Assembly: GCA_018971625.1 (NCBI GenBank)
Contig: JAGXAJ010000004.1
Span: forward strand, 33,478 to 97,477
Reading direction: 5' to 3'
DNA length: 64,000 nucleotides
DNA from: Pseudomonadota bacterium
GTDB taxonomy: Bacteria; Pseudomonadota; Alphaproteobacteria; Rhizobiales; Xanthobacteraceae
In this document: positions 36,007 to 45,182 of the stretch, piece by piece
Position numbering within the stretch: position 1 is the stretch's first letter
How the letters are laid out: the number at the start of each line of letters is the position of its first letter
Translations under genes and position numbers: made by a program
The notes under the pieces: model-generated
Databases searched by the model: none
Told to the model about the DNA's origin: nothing
What the model saw: only the letters and a program-made list of their open reading frames with translations

Positions 36007-37782
36007 ATGCATCGTTACCGGTCCCATACTTGCGGCGCGCTCCGCGACAGCGACATCGGCCAGACCGTCCGTCTTTCCGGCTGGTGCCACCGCATCCGCG
36101 ACCATGGCGGTGTGCTGTTCATCGATCTGCGCGACCATTACGGCCTGACGCAGTGCGTGGCCGACCCGGATTCGCCGGCGTTCAGCATGGCCGAAAAACT
36201 GCGCTCGGAATGGGTGGTTCGGATCGACGGCAAGGTGCGCCGCCGCCCTGAAGGCACCGACAATCCGGAACTGCCGACCGGATCGGTGGAACTTTATGTC
36301 AGCGAGATCGAGGTGCTCGGTCCGGCCGGCGAACTGCCGATGCCGGTATTCGGCGACCAGGAATATCCTGAAGACATAAGGCTTAAGTACCGTTTCCTCG
36401 ATCTGCGTCGCGACAAGCTGCACCAGAACATCATGACCCGCGGCGCGATCGTGGATTCCATGCGCAGGCGGATGAAGGAGCAGGGCTTCCTTGAATTCCA
36501 GACCCCGATCCTGACGGCGTCGTCGCCGGAAGGCGCACGCGACTTCCTGGTGCCGTCACGGATTCATCCGGGAAAATTCTACGCGCTGCCCCAGGCACCG
36601 CAGCAGTACAAGCAGCTCCTGATGATGTCCGGCTTCGACCGTTACTTTCAGATCGCGCCCTGTTTCCGCGACGAGGACCCGCGCGCTGACCGGTTGCCTG
36701 GCGAGTTTTATCAGCTCGATCTCGAGATGAGTTTTGTCGAGCAGGACGATGTTTTCGCCGCCGTCGAGCCGGTCATGACCGGCGTGTTCGAGGAATTTGC
36801 GAAAGGCAAGCCGGTAACAAAGGGCTGGCCGCGGATTCCGTTCGCCGAAGCCTTGAAGAAGTATGGCAGCGACAAACCGGACCTGCGCAATCCCATCATC
36901 ATGCAAAGCGTTTCGGAGCATTTTCGCGGCTCCGGCTTCAAGGTGTTCGCGCGGATGCTGGAAGACCCAAAGAACCAGGTCTGGGCGATTCCGGGCAAGG
37001 GCGGCGGCAGCCGCGCGTTCTGCGACCGGATGAACTCGTGGGCGCAAGGTGAGGGGCAGCCCGGCCTTGGCTACATCATGTGGCGCGAGGGGGGTGAGGG
37101 TGCAGGCCCCCTTGCCAACAACATCGGACCCGAACGAACCGCAGCGATCCGTGCCCAGCTTGGATTGAAGGAGGGCGATGCGGCGTTCTTTGTTGCTGGC
37201 GATCCCGACAAGTTCTGGAAGTTTTCCGGTCTCGCCCGCACCAAACTCGGCGAAGAACTCAACCTGATCGACAAGGATCGGTTCGAACTCGCCTGGATCG
37301 TCGACTTCCCGATGTACGAATACAACGAGGACGACAAGAAGGTCGACTTCTCGCACAATCCGTTCTCGATGCCGCAAGGTGGCCTCGATGCGCTGAACAA
37401 CCAGGATCCGCTGACCATCAAGGCGTTCCAGTACGACATCACCTGCAACGGCTACGAGATCGCCTCGGGCGGTATCCGCAACCATCGGCCGGAGACGATG
37501 GTGAAGGCATTCGAGATTGCCGGTTATGGCGAAAACGAAGTCGTCGAACGTTTTGGCGGCATGTACCGCGCCTTCCAGTACGGCGCGCCACCGCATGGCG
37601 GCATGGCGGCTGGCGTCGATCGCATCGTGATGCTGTTGTGCGGCACCAACAATCTGCGTGAGATATCGCTATTCCCGATGAACCAGCAGGCGGTCGATCT
37701 CCTGATGGGCGCGCCGTCGGAGGTCAGCACCAGGCAATTGCGCGAGCTTCACATCCGGCTCAATCTGCCGGACAGGACTTAG
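36007..37782 (+). CDS. aspS: Aspartate--tRNA ligase
   Basis: A class II aminoacyl-tRNA synthetase charging tRNA-Asp, and in this group often also tRNA-Asn when gatCAB is present. The 591-residue protein starts [20 protein letters not shown] with an OB-fold anticodon-binding domain ([20 protein letters not shown]). It then has class II motif 2 ([20 protein letters not shown]) and motif 3 ([20 protein letters not shown]), with the bacterial-type GAD insertion between. The stop is followed after 4 bases by a minus-strand gene remnant. Length and motifs are standard. Confidence 0.97.
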   Translation: MHRYRSHTCGALRDSDIGQTVRLSGWCHRIRDHGGVLFIDLRDHYGLTQCVADPDSPAFSMAEKLRSEWVVRIDGKVRRRPEGTDNPELPTGSVELYVSEIEVLGPAGELPMPVFGDQEYPEDIRLKYRFLDLRRDKLHQNIMTRGAIVDSMRRRMKEQGFLEFQTPILTASSPEGARDFLVPSRIHPGKFYALPQAPQQYKQLLMMSGFDRYFQIAPCFRDEDPRADRLPGEFYQLDLEMSFVEQDDVFAAVEPVMTGVFEEFAKGKPVTKGWPRIPFAEALKKYGSDKPDLRNPIIMQSVSEHFRGSGFKVFARMLEDPKNQVWAIPGKGGGSRAFCDRMNSWAQGEGQPGLGYIMWREGGEGAGPLANNIGPERTAAIRAQLGLKEGDAAFFVAGDPDKFWKFSGLARTKLGEELNLIDKDRFELAWIVDFPMYEYNEDDKKVDFSHNPFSMPQGGLDALNNQDPLTIKAFQYDITCNGYEIASGGIRNHRPETMVKAFEIAGYGENEVVERFGGMYRAFQYGAPPHGGMAAGVDRIVMLLCGTNNLREISLFPMNQQAVDLLMGAPSEVSTRQLRELHIRLNLPDRT

Positions 37783-37786
37783 ACGC

Positions 37787-37954
37787 TCATTGTCGCGTCG
37801 AAGCCTCGCCCTGAAACGGCGCCAGCGCGCCGAGCGGGTTGGCCGTCACTTGCGGCTTCAGCGTCAGCGTGGCCCCGGGCTTCTCGATGAAGCCGACCAA
37901 TGCGTCGACGAGGATGGCTAAAGAAGGCAGATGCAGCTGCGGTTTCGGCGATTT
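37787..37954 (-). pseudogene. C-terminal remnant of an unidentified gene
   Basis: A 55-residue open stretch on the minus strand between aspS and maeB reads like the end of a real protein (LPSLAILVDALVGFIEKPGA, then TLTLKPQVTANPLGALAPFQ). Codon use is normal for this genome. It is preceded in frame by a TAG (37955-37957) and has no ATG/GTG with a ribosome-binding site near its 5' end. It is therefore likely the surviving 3' end of a deleted gene. The family was not recognised with certainty. Confidence 0.5.
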
Positions 37955-38120
37955 CTATCGATAGAGCCGTGTCGGCGGGCGCACAACCCGATGTTGCGCC
38001 CGAGCGGTTGCGCGTGCTTCACATCGGGTCCAATCTGCTCGAAATCCGATCTGTTCTGAAGGCGCCAAGGAAATAAAACAGGGAAATAAAAATCGGGTCG
38101 GAAACGCGGGGGGAGTACGT

Positions 38121-40430
38121 ATGTCGTCCTATTCTGAAGATCTCCATTCAGCAGCACTCGCCTACCATCGGCTGCCCCGACCCGGCAAGCTTGAGATCCA
38201 GGCGACCAAGCCGCTCGCTAACCAGCGCGATCTTGCGCTGGCCTATACGCCGGGCGTCGCGGCCGCCTGCACGGAGATCGCCAACAACCCGGCCGAGGCA
38301 GCCTCGCTGACCGCCCGTTCCAATCTGGTCGCGGTGGTCTCCAACGGCACGGCCGTACTCGGCCTTGGCAATATCGGGCCGCTGGCATCGAAACCCGTGA
38401 TGGAGGGCAAGGCGGTCCTGTTCAAGAAATTCGCCGGCATCGACGTGTTCGATATCGAAATCGCCGCCGACACCATCGAGCGTGTGGTGGAGACCGTGGC
38501 GGCGCTGGAGCCGACCTTCGGCGGCATCAACCTCGAGGACATCAGGGGTCCGGAGTGTTTCGAGATCGAGGCGCGGCTCAAGGAGCGCATGAAGATTCCG
38601 GTGTTCCATGACGACCAGCATGGCACGGCGATCATTGTCGGCGCCGCCATCACCAATGCGCTGCTGCTGAACGGCAAAAAGCTTGCCGACGTCAAGATCG
38701 TCACCTCGGGCGCGGGGGCGGCGGCGATCGCCTGCCTCAACCTTTTGGTGTCTCTTGGTGCGCAGCGCAAGAACATCTGGGTCTGCGATATCGATGGTGT
38801 CGTACATGACGGCCGCAATACGCTGATGGATCGTTGGAAGTCAGCCTATGCGCAGAAGACCGACAAGCGGGCGCTGGCCGAAGTGATTGATGGCGCCGAC
38901 ATCTTTCTCGGGCTGTCGGCGCCCAACGTGCTGACGCCGGACATGGTCAAGCAGATGGCGGACCAGCCACTGGTGATGGCGCTCGCCAACCCCAATCCCG
39001 AGATCATGCCGGACGAGGCGCGCAAAGCCCGGCCCGACGCGATGATCTGCACCGGACGCTCGGACTTTCCCAACCAGGTCAACAACGTCTTGTGCTTTCC
39101 CTTCATCTTCCGCGGCGCGCTCGATGTTGGTGCCACCGCGATCAATGAGGAAATGAAGCATGCCGCCGTCGAAGCCATCGCGCAGCTCGCGCGCGACCCG
39201 CCGTCGGATGCGATCGCATCTGGCTTCGACAGCGGCGAGACGCAAGGTTTCGGTCCGGGCTCGCTGATTCCCAGTCCGTTCGATCCGCGGCTCATCCTGC
39301 GCATTGCGCCGGCGGTCGCCAGGGCAGCGATGACGTCGGGCGTCGCCTCGCGGCCGCTCGCGAATTTCGAGGACTATGCCGCGCAACTCGAACGCTTCGC
39401 CTTCCGCTCCGGCCTCGTGATGAAGCCGATGTTCGCCAAGGCCAAGACCCAGCCGGTTCGCGTGATCTATGCCGAAGGCGAGGACGAGCGCGTGCTGCAT
39501 GCGACACAGGTCGTGCTCGAGGAGAAGCTGGCACGGCCGATTCTGGTCGGGCGTCCCGCGGTCGTCGAGGCGCGGATCAAGCGCTTCGGTCTCGCCATCA
39601 AGGCCGGCCGGGATTTCGACCTGATCAATCCCGAGGACGATCCGCGCTATCGCTCCTATGTCCAATCCTACATCGATGTCGCCGGCCGCCACGGCGTCAC
39701 GCCCGATGCTGCGCGCACGGTGGTGCGCACCAATGCGACCGTGATCGCGGCGCTGGCGGTGGTGCGTGGCGAAGCTGACGCTATGATCTGCGGCGTCGAA
39801 GGCCGTTATATGAGCCATCTGCGTCATGTGCGTGAGATAATCGGCTTCCTGCCGGGCATCACCGATTTCGCGGCGCTGGCGCTGATGATCACCAGCAAGG
39901 GCGCCTACTTCATCGCCGACACCCAGGTGCGGCCGCATCCGAACGCCGAGGAGCTGGCGGAAATGGCGGCGCTCGCCGCGATCCACGTCCAGCGTTTCAA
40001 TATCAAGCCCAAGGTAGCCTTTGTGTCACATTCCGATTTCGGCAGCTACGATACGGAGTCTTCCCGGAAGATGCGGCGCGCCACCGCGCTGTTGAAACAG
40101 AACCATCCGGAGATAGAGGCGGACGGCGAAATGCAGGGCGACACCGCGCTGTCGGAAGCAGCGCGGGCGCTGATACTGCCGCATTCCGACCTGCAAGGCG
40201 TCGCAAACATCCTGGTCATGCCGAACCTTGACACTGCCAATGTCGCCTATCAGATGATCAAGTCGCTGGCGAATGCGCTTCCCGTCGGCCCGATCCTGGT
40301 CGGACCGTCGCGTCCGGCCCATATCCTGACGCCGTCGGTGACCGCGCGCGGCGTTCTCAACATGACCGCTGTGGCAGCGGTTGAAGCCCAGGAGCGCGCG
40401 GGCCGGCAGCAATCCGGCCTGTACGGCTAG
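38121..40430 (+). CDS. maeB: NADP-dependent malic enzyme with phosphotransacetylase-like domain
   Basis: A MaeB-type fusion of 769 residues that decarboxylates malate to pyruvate and CO2 with NADP+. The N-terminal malic domain has [59 protein letters not shown] and [19 protein letters not shown]. From about residue 430 a phosphotransacetylase-like domain follows ([20 protein letters not shown], ending [20 protein letters not shown]). In MaeB this second domain is thought to be regulatory (acetyl-CoA binding) rather than a working Pta. The start follows a GGGGGAG ribosome-binding site. Nothing is truncated. Confidence 0.95.
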   Translation: MSSYSEDLHSAALAYHRLPRPGKLEIQATKPLANQRDLALAYTPGVAAACTEIANNPAEAASLTARSNLVAVVSNGTAVLGLGNIGPLASKPVMEGKAVLFKKFAGIDVFDIEIAADTIERVVETVAALEPTFGGINLEDIRGPECFEIEARLKERMKIPVFHDDQHGTAIIVGAAITNALLLNGKKLADVKIVTSGAGAAAIACLNLLVSLGAQRKNIWVCDIDGVVHDGRNTLMDRWKSAYAQKTDKRALAEVIDGADIFLGLSAPNVLTPDMVKQMADQPLVMALANPNPEIMPDEARKARPDAMICTGRSDFPNQVNNVLCFPFIFRGALDVGATAINEEMKHAAVEAIAQLARDPPSDAIASGFDSGETQGFGPGSLIPSPFDPRLILRIAPAVARAAMTSGVASRPLANFEDYAAQLERFAFRSGLVMKPMFAKAKTQPVRVIYAEGEDERVLHATQVVLEEKLARPILVGRPAVVEARIKRFGLAIKAGRDFDLINPEDDPRYRSYVQSYIDVAGRHGVTPDAARTVVRTNATVIAALAVVRGEADAMICGVEGRYMSHLRHVREIIGFLPGITDFAALALMITSKGAYFIADTQVRPHPNAEELAEMAALAAIHVQRFNIKPKVAFVSHSDFGSYDTESSRKMRRATALLKQNHPEIEADGEMQGDTALSEAARALILPHSDLQGVANILVMPNLDTANVAYQMIKSLANALPVGPILVGPSRPAHILTPSVTARGVLNMTAVAAVEAQERAGRQQSGLYG

Positions 40431-40562
40431 ATCGTAACGCCTTGAGGGCCAGTGCCGTTGAAGTGATTTGAGCGTTTGAAAATCCGGGGCGGAACGCCCA
40501 TAATTGTTTTAGCGACAATTGTTTTAGCGACCTGATCGTTGCAGCACTTAGCGAGGCCGACC

Positions 40563-41015
40563 ATGCCAGCCTTTGTCACTTTCGGAAGAATTCTGTTCGC
40601 GGTGCTGTTTCTCTATTCGGGAGCAAACCAGTTGTTTGGCCTTGCCGCGACGGCTGACTTCATCGCCGCCAAGGTGACCATCCCGGCGGTGCTGCTGCCC
40701 TATACGACCCAGCTCGCGGGGATCACGGGAATGCCAACGCCGCAGATGCTGGCGATTGCGGTGAGCTCCTTCGAAGTCATTGCGGGATTGATGATCGCGT
40801 TCAATCTGGCGACAAGGTTCTTCGCCATCCTGCTGATTTTATTCGTCGCCGCGACGACTTTCTATTTGCACGATTTCTGGAATCAATCGCCGCCGGAAAA
40901 CGCCAAGTCGGTGGTGGATGCGTTGAAAAACCTGTCGATCATCGGCGCCTTGTTCGTTATCGCGGGATCCAGTCGGAGGTCGCGGACCAACGAACAGGCT
41001 TATGGCGATGTCTAG
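40563..41015 (+). CDS. DoxX family membrane protein
   Basis: A 150-residue inner-membrane protein with four helices, typical of DoxX/MauE-like small proteins. It starts MPAFVTFGRILFAVLFLYSG with the family's GRILFAVLFLYSG segment, then FEVIAGLMIAFNLATRFFAI and FVAATTFYLHDFW. These proteins are associated with redox stress in some bacteria; the role here is not known. The start is supported by GAGGCCGACC before ATG, and an upstream in-frame ATG at 40539 is less likely. It is convergent with the HD-GYP pseudogene. Confidence 0.85.
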   Translation: MPAFVTFGRILFAVLFLYSGANQLFGLAATADFIAAKVTIPAVLLPYTTQLAGITGMPTPQMLAIAVSSFEVIAGLMIAFNLATRFFAILLILFVAATTFYLHDFWNQSPPENAKSVVDALKNLSIIGALFVIAGSSRRSRTNEQAYGDV

Positions 41016-41063
41016 CGCATATATTACGCAATCCGACCTATCGCTTAACGGAGATTGACCGCG

Positions 41064-42095
41064 TCAGCGGTTCAGGGCGACCTCGCGGAATGCGGCGACG
41101 AGGGGCACTTCGAGCTTTCCGTGCATGCTCTGTATAATTTCATAAGCCTGTTCACGCGGCATGGAGGGTTTGTAGTTTCGCTGTTCGATCAACGCCGCAA
41201 AGATGTCCGAAATGGTCAGGATTCGCACGACATCGGATATGCTTTCGGCGCCGAGGCCGTCGGGATATCCGCTGCCGTCAAGGTATTCATGGCGATGTCG
41301 AACTGCATCGAGTATTTCCAGCGAGATATTGCGGTTTTCTTTCAGTGCTTCCCATCCCGCCGACGGGTGGGTTTCGATCAGCGCGCGTTCCTCCGCTTCG
41401 AGGCGACCGGGCTTGTCCAGAATCGCGAGCGGAATTCGGGCCTTGCCGATGTCGTGAAACATCGCGGCCGAATGCAATCGCTCCAGATCGAACGTGCCCA
41501 ACCCGAGACTCAAGCCGAAATCAACGGCTATGTCGGTGACCAGCAGGCAATGCTGATAGGTTCCTTCATGGTGCTGGCGAACCGTCGTGAGCCAATCGGA
41601 CAAGCCCTCTTCCGCAACGGCGTCCGCGATCCCGCCGGCGGCGTTTTTCGCGTCACGGACATCGACCTCCGTCCCGGTTGATACGGCCAGAAACGTCGAT
41701 GCGATGCGGCGGCGCCCGCCTGGGCTGGGGCCAGTGCGCCGGACAAGACTTCACCCGAAGCAAAGTCCGGGCGGACCTGGTCGATCAGTTTTGCCAGCAG
41801 CAGAGGCTTGCTGACAGAACTTGGCAGGACGTGGGTCGCACCGAGGGCATGGGCCTGAACGACGGAAAGTCGATTTTTTCGGTCGATCAGGAACACGCGT
41901 TTGCGTATCTGGCCCAATTGTCCGGCTGCTCTTTTCAACGCAGAAATGTTTTCGGCGAGACGAAGATCCGCCGATTTCATTGTCGCGAAGTTCCATGCTG
42001 GCAAGCAATTCCGACGTGACCGTACATTGCTGCACCAGCATGGCACGTACCATCGATAATTGGCTGACGTTGTCACCGGCAACGAGGATGCGCAT
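41064..42095 (-). pseudogene. Response-regulator/HD-GYP c-di-GMP phosphodiesterase gene with two compensating frameshifts
   Basis: The 3' half encodes a clear HD-GYP domain of about 180 residues (MFHDIGKARIPLAILDKPGR and RHRHEYLDGSGYPDGL). The 5' end encodes MRILVAGDNVSQLSMVRAML, a receiver-like start. Between about 41980 and 41700 the matching protein (AENISALKRAAGQLGQIRKR, LGATHVLPSSVSKPLLLAKL) is in a different frame. The first and last parts share one frame, so a shift near 41972-41985 is undone near 41697-41712; the original frame meets a stop at 41751. As read the gene cannot make the full protein. An internal TTG at 41603 could give the HD-GYP domain alone. A sequencing error remains possible. 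A PilZ gene lies 73 bases upstream. Confidence 0.8.
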
Positions 42096-42167
42096 GAAAA
42101 TGCAGCCCCCTGCTGACAGTGATGCCGTTGCCGGCGTTGAATCCTGAACGATCCCTCCGGATGCCGG

Positions 42168-42467
42168 TCATTTGGCGGACTGTTTCTTGTTGGACTTACT
42201 CAGCGCCAGAAATTCGATGCCGATCTGGTCGCCGGCCACCCGGACGAGTTTGCATCGTCGATAGGCGAGGCCTGTCGACGACAACAGCAGGAAAAACTCC
42301 TTTAGGTCTAATCCCTCGATCGAGTCTTCGACGTGCAATCGCGCGCCGGTTTGCGATACGTCGAACATGACGCAGTTACGGCGCCATGTTCCGTCTATTC
42401 CCATCATGAAAACGTCAATGCCGCGCTCGAAATTGACGCGCTCGCTCTTCCGCGTGCCGAAGGTCAT
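42168..42467 (-). CDS. PilZ domain protein
   Basis: A 99-residue PilZ protein, a c-di-GMP receptor fold. It starts MTFGTRKSERVNFERG with the Arg-rich loop (RKSER), and the second motif is DVSQTGARLHVED, matching the DxSxxG element. A TTG one codon upstream gives a 100-residue version. The ATG overlaps the stop of a small upstream frame as TGATG, which suggests translational coupling. It lies just upstream of the HD-GYP gene on the same strand, a sensible regulatory pairing: the enzyme degrades c-di-GMP and PilZ senses it. Effector target unknown. Confidence 0.88.
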   Translation of the reverse strand: MTFGTRKSERVNFERGIDVFMMGIDGTWRRNCVMFDVSQTGARLHVEDSIEGLDLKEFFLLLSSTGLAYRRCKLVRVAGDQIGIEFLALSKSNKKQSAK

Positions 42468-42721
42468 CAACTTACCCCCGTATCTTCAAATCGACTTGAT
42501 TGCCTGACCGGAGCATTCGTCTGCGCTCGCTTCCCTGCAAAGCCCAGAATAATCAATGCACCCCCTAAAAAATTGAGCGTCCGATCGTTCGCATTCGCGC
42601 GAAATTGCTCCGACGATTTGGTTCTCGCGAATGGAGACAAAGAATCGTAGCCGTCCCTCAACAAGGATAAACGAATTATCGCGACCCTCAGCCTGCGTTC
42701 CGCCGAAAGCAGCTGTGTCAT
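42467..42721 (-). CDS. Possible small membrane-associated protein (84 aa)
   Basis: An 84-residue frame starting MTQLLSAERRLRVAIIRLSL whose stop overlaps the ATG of the PilZ gene as TGATG. A hydrophobic stretch near residues 48-61 (LNFLGGALIILGF) could span the membrane. There is no strong ribosome-binding site before its ATG, and the family is not recognised. The stop/start overlap is the main argument that it is real; composition alone would not be convincing. Confidence 0.38.
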   Translation of the reverse strand: MTQLLSAERRLRVAIIRLSLLRDGYDSLSPFARTKSSEQFRANANDRTLNFLGGALIILGFAGKRAQTNAPVRQSSRFEDTGVS

Positions 42722-43148
42722 TGGTAACTATCTGCGAAGAAAATTAATTTATTACATAAATAAGTTAGTCATCGAATCGAGGAAAAAGGCATTTAGCTAC
42801 CTCACGAGCCGCGATTTTTCGGCCCGGGAGGTGGCCATCAGCAAAAATGTAAGAGGATTCTTAAGTGCCTTTGCGGTGCAATGATTTTTGGAATTTTGTT
42901 TACAGGCGGGATTCGATGGATCTGCTCGCGCCGAGGATTTGTTCATTCATCGAGTCTGGCCGTTTTTCGAATTTTGAGGTCGCGACAAGCTGTTTTCGAA
43001 CGGCAATCGGCCTGTTTGGATCCGTGGTCGCGCAGTGCTTGTTTGGACCGGCGAAAAGCGCGACGAACTCGGCGGCGCGGGCAAACAGCGTGGCGCGAAA
43101 TTGCTGGTCGATACGGCCGTTCAGCCATGAACTGCAAGGGTTCTGATC
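42722..43148. other. Divergent intergenic region with AT-rich block and coding-like minus strand
   Basis: Bases 42738-42775 are strikingly AT-rich for this genome (ttaatttattacataaataa) and probably hold promoter elements. Between about 43130 and 42900 the minus strand has good codon composition (NGRIDQQFRATLFARAAEFV, ALFAGPNKHCATTD) ending at a stop at 42900, but with no credible start. It may be a decayed gene. Confidence 0.4.
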
Positions 43149-43394
43149 ATGTATCCGCGACGATTTGCCCGCGTTCGGCCTTCGGGCAGAGTTTCCAATA
43201 CGGCTAAAATCATTATCGATCAGAAAACGCCCGCGGTCGATTGCACGGTTATCGACTATTCGGCAGGCGGAGCCTGTTTGCAACTGACTGGCAAGATAGC
43301 ACTTCCGCCTCGGTTCGAATTACTGCACGGTCTCAGCAGAAAGCGTTGCCGGATGGTTTGGAAAAATGGACTACGCGTCGGCGTGGCATTTTAG
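43149..43394 (+). CDS. PilZ domain protein
   Basis: An 81-residue protein made of little more than one PilZ domain. It starts MYPRRFARVRPSGRVSNTAK, giving an Arg-rich N-terminal motif, followed by DYSAGGACLQL (DxSxxG) and a closing RMVWKNGLRVGVAF strand. It would bind c-di-GMP if the RxxxR element is functional. It is followed after 38 bases by a DUF2336 gene on the same strand. The ribosome-binding site CAAGGG lies about 7 bases before ATG. A second PilZ gene is divergent at 42168. Confidence 0.85.
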   Translation: MYPRRFARVRPSGRVSNTAKIIIDQKTPAVDCTVIDYSAGGACLQLTGKIALPPRFELLHGLSRKRCRMVWKNGLRVGVAF

Positions 43395-43432
43395 TCCATC
43401 TCCACTTGTTTCCCCGGGGAAGGAAACCGACA

Positions 43433-44542
43433 ATGACTGCGATAGCATCGACCGTGTTGTTGGCGGAACTGGACGACGCCATCAATGAGCGATCGCCGGC
43501 GCGGCGAGTCGAGATTCTGCATCAGGTAACGAACCTGTTTCTGGCTGACGGCGATCGTCTCAACGCAGTACAGATCGAGGTGTTCGACGACGTTCTCGTT
43601 CGATTGATTGAACGCGCAGAAGCACGAACATTGGCCCAACTTAGCGGCAATCTGTCCGGCTTGACGTTTGCGCCGCGAGACGCTGTACGCAAGCTGGCAT
43701 TTCACGAGGATGTATCGGTTGCCGCGCCGGTTTTGAGAAAGTCCGGCCGCCTGTCGGACGAAGACCTTGTTGAAATCGCCAACATGCGTGGCCAGGAACA
43801 TTTGCTGGCAATCTCCGGTCGAGACACGCTGAGTGAGTCCTTGAGTGATGTGCTGGTAGTGCGCGGAGATTCGGTCGTCCGCAGCACGCTCGCCCAGAAT
43901 TCAGGCGCTCGCTTCTCTGAGGCTGCTTATGTGTCGCTTGTTCGAGATGCGGAGCGCGACGACAGCCTGACAGAGAAGCTTGGACGTCGACAGGATATTC
44001 CCGTTCGGTTGTTACAGGAGCTTGTTGCAAAAGCCGGCGCCAAAGTGCGCGGGCGAATTTTGCAATCGGCGCCGCCCGACATGCTCGAGATCATTAAAGC
44101 CGCGGTCGCGAAAGGAGCTGAACATGCCGCCATGCTGGAGCCGAAGCCGGTCGACTATACGGAATCCCGACGCACGGTGTTCGAGCTTAACCGCAAGGGC
44201 AAGCTGAACGATCAATTCGTGAATCGATTTGCAGTCCAGGGCGAGTACGCCAATGTAGTGGCGGCCCTTGCGCTCCTCACGACGGTACCAATCGAGGCAA
44301 TCGAATCGTTGATTGGAAATGCCCAACTGGATGGATTGATCGTGGCTTGCAAGGCTGCCAGGCTGAATTGGTCGACGACAACGATGATCATTCACAATCG
44401 GCCCGGCTGTGCATCGGCCTCCAAGCCGCAAGTCGAACGCGCCCGGGAGATGTTCGAAACGCTGGTATTATCCACCGCTCAACGGACGATTCGGATTTGG
44501 TCCGACGAGAAAAGCGGCCGCGAAAAACGATTGGTCGGGTAG
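43433..44542 (+). CDS. DUF2336 domain-containing protein
   Basis: A 369-residue cytoplasmic, mainly alpha-helical protein. The DUF2336 pattern is clear: LLAELDDAINERSPARRVEI at the N-terminus, LADGDRLNAVQIEVFDDVLV, then repeated short helical hairpins (VRKLAFHEDVSVAAPVLRKS, LAQNSGARFSEAAYVSLVRD) resembling HEAT-like repeats. The function of DUF2336 is not established; members sit near signalling or motility genes. ATG 43433 is supported by GGAAGGAAAC upstream; the longer frame overlaps the PilZ gene. It probably forms a transcription unit with the PilZ gene. Confidence 0.86.
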   Translation: MTAIASTVLLAELDDAINERSPARRVEILHQVTNLFLADGDRLNAVQIEVFDDVLVRLIERAEARTLAQLSGNLSGLTFAPRDAVRKLAFHEDVSVAAPVLRKSGRLSDEDLVEIANMRGQEHLLAISGRDTLSESLSDVLVVRGDSVVRSTLAQNSGARFSEAAYVSLVRDAERDDSLTEKLGRRQDIPVRLLQELVAKAGAKVRGRILQSAPPDMLEIIKAAVAKGAEHAAMLEPKPVDYTESRRTVFELNRKGKLNDQFVNRFAVQGEYANVVAALALLTTVPIEAIESLIGNAQLDGLIVACKAARLNWSTTTMIIHNRPGCASASKPQVERAREMFETLVLSTAQRTIRIWSDEKSGREKRLVG

Positions 44543-44607
44543 TGCGTTGGTGGCACTTTCGCGTCGACAGCGCTGCGGGCGCCGGGAGGGCTACTTGGAC
44601 GTCTTAC

Positions 44608-45159
44608 TTACCGCCGCCATGGCGTCACACTGACCTGATTGGCTGCGTCCAGGATCCGGGCTTGCCCAGGTTTCAGTCCATGCGCGGCCATGATCTCCTG
44701 AGGCGATTGCGCGGGAACGCCGGGAAAGCAACCCTCACCATCAGGTATCCGCACGAGCGGTGCCAGCGATAGCCAGAATGTATCGTAGCGGTCCATAAAC
44801 ATTTCGAAGACGTCAGGGCCGCCGATGATCGCGAGGATGCCGTGGTCGACGCCAGCCCGCTCGCAGGCCGCCTGGAATGACGCGCCTGCCGGATTCCACA
44901 GCGTCGATTTTGGATTGGATGGATCGGGCGCGATCGACGCAATGGTCCGGGTCAGGACGATCCGCCTTCGCCGCGGCGAGTTGGGCTGGTCTTCGAACGA
45001 ATGACGGCCGTGCACGATGAGGTCGGCACGGTCGAGCGCCGCTGTGAAGAATTGCTTGTCGCCCTCGAACTTCAGTTCGTCGGGCATCACGTGGGCGGCA
45101 TTCGCCAGCATGCCGTCCGCCGACACGATGACGTAGCCTTCAATATTTAGTGCGGCCAT
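44608..45159 (-). CDS. Dihydrofolate-reductase-like (RibD C-terminal domain) protein
   Basis: A 183-residue protein with the RibD_C/DHFR fold. It starts MAALNIEGYVIVSADGMLAN, where VSADGMLA is the usual first strand motif, followed by ADLIVHGRHSFED and DHGILAIIGGPDVFEMFMDR (NADPH-binding GG motif) and FWLSLAPLVRIPDGEGCFPG. Family members reduce pterin- or riboflavin-like substrates; the substrate is unknown and it lacks the deaminase domain of RibD, so it is not a riboflavin enzyme by length. It follows the polysaccharide deacetylase gene on the same strand... the deacetylase stop lies 23 bases from its start, and the two could share a transcript with this gene first. Confidence 0.85.
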   Translation of the reverse strand: MAALNIEGYVIVSADGMLANAAHVMPDELKFEGDKQFFTAALDRADLIVHGRHSFEDQPNSPRRRRIVLTRTIASIAPDPSNPKSTLWNPAGASFQAACERAGVDHGILAIIGGPDVFEMFMDRYDTFWLSLAPLVRIPDGEGCFPGVPAQSPQEIMAAHGLKPGQARILDAANQVSVTPWRR

Positions 45160-45182
45160 TGATTGTCGCGACCGACGAGAAC

